From positions 434,001 to 498,000 of the forward strand of contig CAWKLX010000007.1 of the NCBI GenBank assembly GCA_963850605.1: DNA of 64,000 nucleotides, written 5' to 3'. The notes beneath the pieces are model-generated. The model worked only from the letters and a program-made list of their open reading frames with translations. It had not been told where the DNA came from and did not search any database. Positions 55,418 through 62,443 of this stretch are shown here, in pieces; within the stretch, counting starts at the first letter, position 1, and each line of letters begins with the position of its first letter. This DNA is from BOG-908 sp963850605. GTDB taxonomy: Bacteria; Pseudomonadota; Alphaproteobacteria; Acetobacterales; Acetobacteraceae. A program made the position numbers and the translations under genes.

Positions 55418-55699
55418 TCAGCGCTGCGTCGCCGCGGGCGGCGTGCTGGTGTCGGGCGCCTTGACGTGTGCGCGGTGATGCACCCTGTGGTGAACATGCG
55501 CCGGCGCCGTCTTCTTCACGCCCGTATCCGGCACGGGCGTCGGTGCCTGCGCGGCCGGTGCAACCGGCTCGGCGGGCGTGGTCGGTGCCGTGTCGGCCGG
55601 CGTCTGCGCAACCGGCGCGGACTGCGCCATCTGAGCCAGCGCGGGGCCGGCGAGCATGCCGGCCAGGGCTCCGGCCAAAGCCAAGCGTGTGCGTGTCAT
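55418..55699 (-). CDS. Small secreted Ala/Pro-rich protein with a histidine cluster
   Basis: The 93-residue product has a signal peptide (RLALAGALAGMLAGPALAQ). A Pro/Ala/Thr-rich middle is followed by HVHHRVHHRAHVK near the C-terminus. The ATG at 55699 has AAAGGA upstream; an in-frame TTG two codons earlier is possible. No family was recognised. It parallels the small protein at 17573-17875 in signal peptide, size and histidine content, though the order of the parts differs. Confidence 0.6.
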   Translation of the reverse strand: MTRTRLALAGALAGMLAGPALAQMAQSAPVAQTPADTAPTTPAEPVAPAAQAPTPVPDTGVKKTAPAHVHHRVHHRAHVKAPDTSTPPAATQR

Positions 55700-55872
55700 G
55701 GGCAAAAATCCTTTACAGAACCGGCCTCATCTACCGGCACCGCAGAGAAGGGGTTCGCCAATGTCCGACGCTGGGCGAAACTATGTCATGCGAGAGGCGG
55801 TGCATGACATTGATGACAGGAGATCCTACGCTTGATGCCAATCGTGGGACAGCTTGCGTGGCCCCGGGATGG

Positions 55873-56406
55873 TCAGACTGGAACATATGTCAGCCTGATC
55901 GCATCGTCGCCGATCGTGTCGCTGGCCACGAGGCGGAGCGGCGGCCGCGGACCGGCGAAGAACGGCGTGCCGTGACCGAGCACGACGGGACGGAAATAGA
56001 GCCGATACTCATCGATAAGACCGAGGTCGGTCAGGCTCCGCGCCACGTCCGGTCCGGCGACGTCAATCTCGCCGACGAGCCGGGTTGTGAGATCACGCAG
56101 CACTGTTCCTACATCGTGCTGGATCAGCGTGGCGCCGGCGCCAACCGACGTCAGCGAGCGCGACAGCACCCATTTCGGCCGGCTTCGCCACGCCGCCGCG
56201 AAATCGCGTTCGTCGGCATCCCAATCGGGCTCGTCTTGGTCCCAATACCGCATGATCTCGTATGTGCGGCGACCATATACGATGCCGGCCAGATCGCGCA
56301 CATGCTCCAGGAAGTGACGAAACAGGGCGGGGCCCGGCCGACGCAGTTCCCGATGGTCGACGTAGCCGTCGAGCGATTGCTGCAATCCGTATATCAGCTT
56401 CGCCAT
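55873..56406 (-). CDS. Dihydrofolate reductase family (RibD C-terminal-like) protein
   Basis: This 177-residue cytosolic protein has the DHFR/RibD-C fold. It starts LIYGLQQSLDGYVD and contains GIVYGRRTYEIMRYW, KWVLSRSLTS, GEIDVAGPDVARSLTDLGLIDEYRL and FRPVVLGHGTPFF. It likely reduces a substrate with NADPH, but members of this family are uncharacterised and it is not the housekeeping FolA. The ATG at 56406 is followed upstream by the actP region, with about 48 bases between this start and the actP stop. Confidence 0.88.
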   Translation of the reverse strand: MAKLIYGLQQSLDGYVDHRELRRPGPALFRHFLEHVRDLAGIVYGRRTYEIMRYWDQDEPDWDADERDFAAAWRSRPKWVLSRSLTSVGAGATLIQHDVGTVLRDLTTRLVGEIDVAGPDVARSLTDLGLIDEYRLYFRPVVLGHGTPFFAGPRPPLRLVASDTIGDDAIRLTYVPV

Positions 56407-56454
56407 ACCGCGCAGCCTCCATGCAAGATCTTCAGATCGGCACGTCGTCCACCG

Positions 56455-58098
56455 CTAATGCGCGCTGGCGCCCTCCGCCCCGATCCCGGTTTGCGAGCGC
56501 ACATACAGGGCCTCGTAGCGCGCCGCCTCCAGCCGCGATGCTTGCGAACCGCGCGCCATCAGGCTTCCCAGCCAGCAGCCCAGGAAGCCGAGCGGCATGG
56601 AAAACAGCGCCGGGTTGTTGTACGGAAAAATCGCCGCGTGATGACCCATCACCTTCACCCAGATGCCCGGTGACAACACGGTCAGCGCCACCGCGGAGAC
56701 AAGGCCCAACCAGCCACCCAGCACCGCGCCCGTGGTGTTGAAGCCGCGCCAATACATGTTCATCAGCAGCACCGGAAAATTGGCGCTGGCCGCCACGGCG
56801 AAAGCCAGACCGACCATGTAGGCCACGTTCTGTTTTTCAAACGCCAGACCCAGCAAAATCGCCAGCACGCCGAGCGCCACGGTGGCGATACGCGACACGA
56901 TCACTTCGCGCCCCTCGGTCAGCCGGCCGCGCATGATGACACTGGCATAGATGTCGTGGCTGACGGCGGTCGCCCCCGCGAGCGTCAGGCCGGACACCAC
57001 GGCCAGGATGGTCGCGAACGCCACGGCGCTGACAAAACCTTTCAGCACGCCGCCACCCACCGCGTCGGCCAGATGTATCGCCACCATGTTGGGGCCGCCA
57101 TGCACGGTCGCGCCCGTCACATAGGCCGGATTGTGCCCGACCATGCTGATGGCCGCGAAACCGATCACAAAGGTCAGTATGTAGAAATAGCCGATGAAAC
57201 TGGTCGCCCAGAACACGGATTTGCGTGCCTCTGCCGCGTTGCCCACAGTGAAGAAACGCATCAGGATGTGCGGCAGGCCGGCCGTGCCGAACATCAGCGC
57301 GATACCGAGCGAAATTGTCGAGACAGGATCCTTGAACTGCAAACCCGGCGAGAGGATCGCGGCTTTCTTCGCGTGTGCCTGCACCGCTGCATCAAACATG
57401 GCTGTCAGCGAGAACCCGAAATGCGCGAGTGCGGCGACCGCCATGTAGGTGGCACCCAGCAGCAAGAGCAGCGCCTTGATGATCTGCACCCAGGTGGTTG
57501 CGATCATGCCACCAAACGTCACGTAGAGGATCATCAGCACGCCCACGATGATGACGGCGTAGGCATAATCCAGCCCGAACAGCAGTTTGATCAGCGATCC
57601 CGCGCCCACCATCTGCGCGATCAAATAAAACGCCACCACGACCAACGAACTGACAGCGGCAAAACTGCGCACCGGCCCGGCCGATAGCCGGTAGCTGGCC
57701 ACATCCGCGAGACTGTATTTGCCGAGATTGCGCAGGCGTTCGGCCATCAAAAACATGATGATCGGCCAGCCGACCAAAAAACCGATGGAGTAGAGCAGCC
57801 CGTCGAACCCCGACGCATACACCATGGCCGAAATGCCGAGGAAGGACGCGGCCGACATGAAATCGCCGGAGATGGCGATCCCGTTCTGAAAGCCGGTAAT
57901 ACCGCCGCCTGCCGCATAGAAATCCGATGCGGTGCGCGTACGCCTCGCCGCCCAGGCCGTGATGGCCAGCGTCAATACGACAAAGGCACCGAACATGATC
58001 AGGGCCGTCGTGTCCGTCGGTTTTGCAGGCGCCGGATCGGCGGCATAGGCGGCAGGTGCCGCCAGAAAGGACAGTGCGGCTATCAGCAAAAATTTCAC
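56455..58098 (-). CDS. actP: Cation/acetate symporter ActP
   Basis: ActP imports acetate and short-chain acids with sodium. The 547-residue protein has a cleavable signal (FLLIAALSFLAAPAAYA) and about 13 transmembrane segments of the SSS family. Matches include SDFYAAGGGITGFQNGIAISGDFMSAASFLG, split here as SDFYAAGGGI and GDFMSAASFLG, and MFGTAGLPHILMRFF. It is coupled to the DUF485 gene just upstream by a four-base ATGA overlap, the usual yjcH-actP pairing. Confidence 0.93.
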   Translation of the reverse strand: MKFLLIAALSFLAAPAAYAADPAPAKPTDTTALIMFGAFVVLTLAITAWAARRTRTASDFYAAGGGITGFQNGIAISGDFMSAASFLGISAMVYASGFDGLLYSIGFLVGWPIIMFLMAERLRNLGKYSLADVASYRLSAGPVRSFAAVSSLVVVAFYLIAQMVGAGSLIKLLFGLDYAYAVIIVGVLMILYVTFGGMIATTWVQIIKALLLLLGATYMAVAALAHFGFSLTAMFDAAVQAHAKKAAILSPGLQFKDPVSTISLGIALMFGTAGLPHILMRFFTVGNAAEARKSVFWATSFIGYFYILTFVIGFAAISMVGHNPAYVTGATVHGGPNMVAIHLADAVGGGVLKGFVSAVAFATILAVVSGLTLAGATAVSHDIYASVIMRGRLTEGREVIVSRIATVALGVLAILLGLAFEKQNVAYMVGLAFAVAASANFPVLLMNMYWRGFNTTGAVLGGWLGLVSAVALTVLSPGIWVKVMGHHAAIFPYNNPALFSMPLGFLGCWLGSLMARGSQASRLEAARYEALYVRSQTGIGAEGASAH

Positions 58099-58397
58099 CG
58101 CCGCTCCTCCAGAATGCGGCGGGTCAGCGCATCGAAACTGCTATTGGCGCGCAGCACGTAGATGCCGGTCAGCACGATCGCGGACAGGATCACGCCCAGG
58201 CCCAGCGGGAAGCCCAGTGTCAGGCTGCCCAGCACCGGCGTGCCCATCAACGCCGGGTAGAACGCCACCAGGCCCACGAACCCGAAATAGATCACCAGCA
58301 TGGCGATGGTCAGCGTCAGGCCCAGCGTCCCGCGGCGCCGCTCAAGTTCCTGGAAAGCGGGGCTGGCGCGCAGGCGCGCGCAGGTCAGATCGTCCAT
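58095..58397 (-). CDS. DUF485 (YjcH-like) membrane protein, ActP partner
   Basis: The 100-residue protein has two transmembrane helices (TIAMLVIYFGFVGLVAFYP and LGVILSAIVLTGIYVLRANS) and the N-terminal SPAFQELERRRGTLG typical of DUF485. Members accompany ActP and are thought to help its stability or function; the mechanism is not known to me. The ATG at 58397 is inside a longer open frame whose upstream part is not family-like. It diverges from the aldehyde-dehydrogenase-like operon, with about 145 bases between starts. Confidence 0.9.
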   Translation of the reverse strand: MDDLTCARLRASPAFQELERRRGTLGLTLTIAMLVIYFGFVGLVAFYPALMGTPVLGSLTLGFPLGLGVILSAIVLTGIYVLRANSSFDALTRRILEERR

Positions 58398-58541
58398 CGT
58401 CTCTCCCAGTCGCGGCGGTTGCGCCCCGTGTTTGGTGCGAGCATGGCACAAACACGCCGCCCGGCAAGCACCCGCCTTCGGCGTTTTGCGCGGCCGGCGA
58501 ACCGTCCTAGGATCGGCCACACCTATGTAGGAGGACGACCG

Positions 58542-58994
58542 ATGATCAGCCTGAAGGTCAACGGACAGACCCATAGTCTGGACGTGCCCCCCGACATGCC
58601 GGTGCTGTGGGTGCTGCGCGACGTGCTGGGCATGACCGGCACCAAATACGGCTGCGGCATCGCCCAATGCGGCGCCTGCACTGTGCACCTGGACGGACAG
58701 CCGGTACGCAGCTGCATGCTGCCGGCGGGCGGCGTGGGGTCAGGCGCCATCACCACCATCGAGGCCATGGCCGAGAACCCGGTCGGCGCGCGTGTGCAGA
58801 AGGCGTGGCTGGATCGCGAAGTCGTGCAATGCGGCTACTGCCAGTCCGGCCAGATCATGCAGGCCACCGCCCTGCTGACCACCACGCCCAAACCCACCGA
58901 CGCGGAGATCGACGCCGCCATGGCCGGCAATATCTGCCGCTGCGGCACCTATGTGCGCATCCGGGCGGCCATTCATGAAGCGGCAGGGGCCTGA
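58542..58994 (+). CDS. 2Fe-2S subunit of a xanthine-dehydrogenase-family aldehyde dehydrogenase
   Basis: The 150-residue small subunit binds two [2Fe-2S] clusters. The plant-ferredoxin-type cluster uses C38, C43, C46 and C58 (CGIAQCGAC, then RSC). The second uses C97/C100 (QCGYC) and C132/C134 (NICRC). It passes electrons from the Mo subunit to the cytochrome c subunit. The ATG at 58542 follows AGGAGG. The large subunit begins 4 bases after its stop. The three-gene set resembles aldFGH of acetic acid bacteria, which oxidises aldehydes; isoquinoline or nicotinate oxidation is also possible. Confidence 0.93.
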   Translation: MISLKVNGQTHSLDVPPDMPVLWVLRDVLGMTGTKYGCGIAQCGACTVHLDGQPVRSCMLPAGGVGSGAITTIEAMAENPVGARVQKAWLDREVVQCGYCQSGQIMQATALLTTTPKPTDAEIDAAMAGNICRCGTYVRIRAAIHEAAGA

Positions 58995-58998
58995 TCCG

Positions 58999-61155
58999 AT
59001 GACTCACCTTCCCCGGCGCGACATGCTCAAGGCCGGCTTGCTCACCGGCGGCGGCCTGCTGCTCGGTTTCACCGTACCCGCCCTGCGCCGCACGGCCCGT
59101 GCCGGCGACGCGGACAAGCCTGGCCCCGGCCCCAGCGCCTTCATCCGCATCGGCACGGACGGCAGCATCACCCTGATCATGCCCGACACCGAATGCGGCC
59201 AGGGCATCTGGACCAGTGCGGCCATGCTGCTGGCCGAGGAGTTGGAGGTGGGCATGGATCAGGTGACGCTGATGGCCGCCCCGCCGAACGAAGCACTCTA
59301 CGCGAGCCCGGCGCTGGAGGAGCAGGCGACCGGCGGATCCACCTCGATCATCGGCGACTGGGAGCGGCTGCGCCAGGCCGGGGCCAAGGCAAGGGTCATG
59401 CTCCTGCAGGCCGCGGCCGAGAGCTGGCATGTCGATCCGGCCACCTGCCGCGCGGCTTCGGGCGTGGTGCACCACGATGCGAGCGGCCGCAGCGCCTCCT
59501 ACGGTCGGCTTGCTGTGGCCGCAGGGGCCCTTCCGGTGCCGGCCAAGGTGGCGCTGAAGGAGCCGGCGGACTGGACGCTGATCGGACGGCCGCAGAAGCG
59601 CCTGGACACGCCGGCCAAGGTGAACGGCACGGCCGTCTACGGCATCGATGTGCAGATACCGGGAATGAAGGTCGGCACCGTCGCCGCCAGCCCGGTGCTC
59701 GGCGGCCGGCTGATCTCCATCGACGAGGCGGCGGCGCGGCGTGTGCCCGGCGTGCGCGACGTGGTGCGGCTAGACGACGTGGTGGCGGTGATAGGCGATC
59801 ATTTCTGGGCCGCGCGCCAAGGCTTGGCGGCGGCGGCCCCAGTCTGGGATGATGGCCCCAACGCGCGGGTGAACACGGCCGGTCTGATACAGGCACTGGC
59901 CAAGGCGACCGAGAGCCAGGGTGTCGTCGCACGCGACGACAACGACGCGCCTGGCAAAGTGGCCGGCGCACACACCAAGGTGGAGGCGATCTACGAGCTG
60001 CCGTTCCTGAGCCATGCGCCGATGGAGCCGATCAACACCACGCTGCATATCCGCCCCGACGGCGCCGATCTGTGGGTCGGCACCCAGGTTCCGGTACGTG
60101 CGCAGAACGCCGTCGCCAAGGCCGCCGGTCTGCCGCCCGAAAAAGTGACCGTGCACAACCACATCATGGGCGGCGCCTTCGGACGCCGCCTCGACGTGGA
60201 CAGCATCGAACAGGCCGCGCGCATCGCCAAGTCGCTCGGCTATCCCGTCAAGCTGATCTGGACGCGCGAGGAGGACATCAGCCACGACCTGTTCCGGCCG
60301 ACTTATTACGACCGCCTGTCGGCCGGGCTGGATGCGGGTGGCAGGCTGGTCGGCTGGACCCACAAGACCGGCGGCTCGTCGGTCATGGCGCGCTGGGAGC
60401 CGTCGGGCATGAAAGGCGGACTAGACCCCGACGCGGTGGAGGGTGCGACCGAGACGCCCTACGACCTGCCCGCGATCAAGGTGGAGTATGTGCGGCACGA
60501 GCATCCCGGTGTCACCACCGCGTGGTGGCGCGGTGTGGGGCCGACGCACAATGTCTATGTGGTCGAGAGCTTTATCGACGAGTGCGCCGCCGCGGCGCGC
60601 CAGGATCCGGTGGCGTTCCGACGCACGCTGCTGGGCAAGAATCCGCGTGCGCTCGCGGTGCTGAACCTGGCGGCCGAGAAATCCGGCTGGGGTGAAAAGC
60701 TGCCGGCCGGACAGGGACGCGGCGTATCGTTGCAATACGCGTTCAGCTCGTTCCTGGCCCATGTGCTGGAAGTGGAGGTCGATGCGCGCGGCGAAATCGT
60801 GCTGAAGCGCTGCACGGTCGCCATCGATTGCGGACAGCGCGTGAACCCCGACACGATCGCCAGCCAGATCGAGGGTGGGCTGTGCTTCGGCCTGGGCACG
60901 GCGATGTATAGCGGCATCACGCATGAAAACGGGCGCGTGCAGCAAAGCAATTTCAACAATTACCGCATGCTGCGCATCAACGAGGCGCCGCACATCGACG
61001 TCTATCCAGATCGACAGCCGGCGAGCATCCGGGCGGCATCGGCGAAACGGGCACGGCCGCATCGGCGGCGGCACTCGGCAACGCCATCTTACGCCGCGAC
61101 CGGCAAGCGCCTTCGACGCCTGCCCTTCGGCCTCGGCGCATTGCGCTCGGCATGA
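58999..61155 (+). CDS. Molybdopterin subunit of aldehyde-dehydrogenase-like enzyme (two compensating frameshifts near 61012 and 61091)
   Basis: This is the catalytic subunit of about 718 residues. A twin-arginine signal (LPRRDMLKAGLLTGGG) marks periplasmic export. Mo-cofactor contacts include ECGQGIWTSAAM, MGGAFGRRLDVDS and TAWWRGVGPTHNV. Near the C-terminus the frame slips and returns within about 80 bases. The alternative frame there restores GEHPGGIGETGTAAS, which includes the catalytic glutamate of the family, and then YAATGKRLRRLPFG continues in the original frame. As printed, the protein lacks that glutamate. The stop overlaps the cytochrome start by four bases. Confidence 0.9.
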   Translation: MTHLPRRDMLKAGLLTGGGLLLGFTVPALRRTARAGDADKPGPGPSAFIRIGTDGSITLIMPDTECGQGIWTSAAMLLAEELEVGMDQVTLMAAPPNEALYASPALEEQATGGSTSIIGDWERLRQAGAKARVMLLQAAAESWHVDPATCRAASGVVHHDASGRSASYGRLAVAAGALPVPAKVALKEPADWTLIGRPQKRLDTPAKVNGTAVYGIDVQIPGMKVGTVAASPVLGGRLISIDEAAARRVPGVRDVVRLDDVVAVIGDHFWAARQGLAAAAPVWDDGPNARVNTAGLIQALAKATESQGVVARDDNDAPGKVAGAHTKVEAIYELPFLSHAPMEPINTTLHIRPDGADLWVGTQVPVRAQNAVAKAAGLPPEKVTVHNHIMGGAFGRRLDVDSIEQAARIAKSLGYPVKLIWTREEDISHDLFRPTYYDRLSAGLDAGGRLVGWTHKTGGSSVMARWEPSGMKGGLDPDAVEGATETPYDLPAIKVEYVRHEHPGVTTAWWRGVGPTHNVYVVESFIDECAAAARQDPVAFRRTLLGKNPRALAVLNLAAEKSGWGEKLPAGQGRGVSLQYAFSSFLAHVLEVEVDARGEIVLKRCTVAIDCGQRVNPDTIASQIEGGLCFGLGTAMYSGITHENGRVQQSNFNNYRMLRINEAPHIDVYPDRQPASIRAASAKRARPHRRRHSATPSYAATGKRLRRLPFGLGALRSA

Positions 61156-62328
61156 GGGCCGCCCTTCTCGCGGCCGCTGCCATGCTGGCGATCGGTGCGA
61201 CGCGCGCCCATGCGGGCGCCGATGCCAGCACCGTCGCGCGCGGTGAATACCTCGCCCGCATGGCCGATTGCGAGGCGTGCCATGTGGGCGCCGACGGCAC
61301 GCTGTCCGGCGGGCGCGCCTTCCGCACGCCGTTCGGCACCATCCACGCCACCAACCTGACACCGGATGCACGGAACGGCGTTGGCGCCTACACCGATGAC
61401 GAATGGGTGGCCGCCCTGCAGCGCGGCATCGGCCGCAGCGGCAAGCATCTCTATCCCGCCATGCCCTACACCAACTACACGCTGATGAGCCGCGAGGACG
61501 CGCTGGCCATACGCGCCTGGATCATGACCCAGCCGTCTTCGCCGCAAGCCACGCCGGCCAACGACATGCACTTCCCGTTCAACATCCGCTTCCTGATGGT
61601 GTTCTGGAACTTGCTTGTACAATCCCGACCAACGATTCGTGCCCGACACGACGCACGACGCCGCCTGGAACCGCGGCGCCTACCTGGCCGAAGCACTCGG
61701 TCACTGCCAGCAATGCCATACACCCCGCAACTTCCTGCAAGGTCTGAAAACCAGCCAAGCCTATGCCGGCGCCGTGCAGCAGGGCTGGCGTGCCTACAAC
61801 ATCACCGGTGATGCACAAAGCGGCATTGGTGGCTGGTCCGAAAGCGATCTGGCCACGTATCTCGCGACAGGTCATGCGGACGGACACGGCGTTGCTTCCG
61901 GCCCGATGGCAGAGGCGGTCAGCTATTCGTTACGCTACTTGACGCGAAACGATGCCGACGCGCTGGCCCATTACTTCAAGGCAGTCCGAGCGATCCGAAC
62001 GGCCGTCATTCCGCCCGACGCGCACGTGGCCGAAGACGAGCTGGGCGCGCGCATCTACGCCGGCGCCTGCGCAAGCTGCCACCGCACCAACGGCACGGGC
62101 GCGCAATCGCCCTACGCCGCTTTGGCCGGCGCGCATAGTGTCGCCGATCCGGACGGCACCAACCTGATGCAGGTGGTGCTGCATGGTGGCAAGATCGCGA
62201 CCCCCGACGGCACGCTCGTCATGCCGGCCTTCCAGCGCGGCTATTCCGATATCGAATTAGCGGCCGTGGCCAACTACACGATCGCCCATTTCGGCCAGCG
62301 TGCCGGACGGGTCAGTCCTGCGACATGA
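61152..62328 (+). CDS. Triheme cytochrome c subunit (frameshift at about 61615)
   Basis: The product is a membrane-associated cytochrome c with three heme sites, CEACH, CQQCH and CASCH, and an N-terminal signal peptide (MRAALLAAAAMLAIGATRAH). It delivers electrons from the Mo/Fe-S subunits to ubiquinone or the oxidase, as in alcohol and aldehyde dehydrogenases of acetic acid bacteria. The frame changes near 61615, where MVFWNLL should continue YNPDQRFVPD; one surplus T explains it. The joined protein is about 391 residues. The ATG overlaps the stop of the large subunit. Confidence 0.9.
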
Positions 62329-62330
62329 AG

Positions 62331-62440
62331 GCAAGTAGTCCTTTTTTGAAAAAAAGGACCAAAAAACTTTTCTCTTATGAATCCGGGACAGCCGGACAAA
62401 GATTTTTCACGTTCTGTTCTCGAGAAAAAAGACCCTTGTC
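62331..62440. repeat. Two-hairpin intergenic repeat, copy E (inverted orientation)
   Basis: Read on the reverse strand it contains GGCTGTC, AGTTTTTTGGTCC and a TTTTTT/AAAAAA hairpin ending in GGAC at 62338-62359. A second TCTTTTTTCTCGAGAA hairpin lies near 62413-62432. The order matches copy D. It lies between the cytochrome stop and the histidine kinase start, and may terminate the operon. Confidence 0.75.
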
Positions 62441-62443
62441 CGC

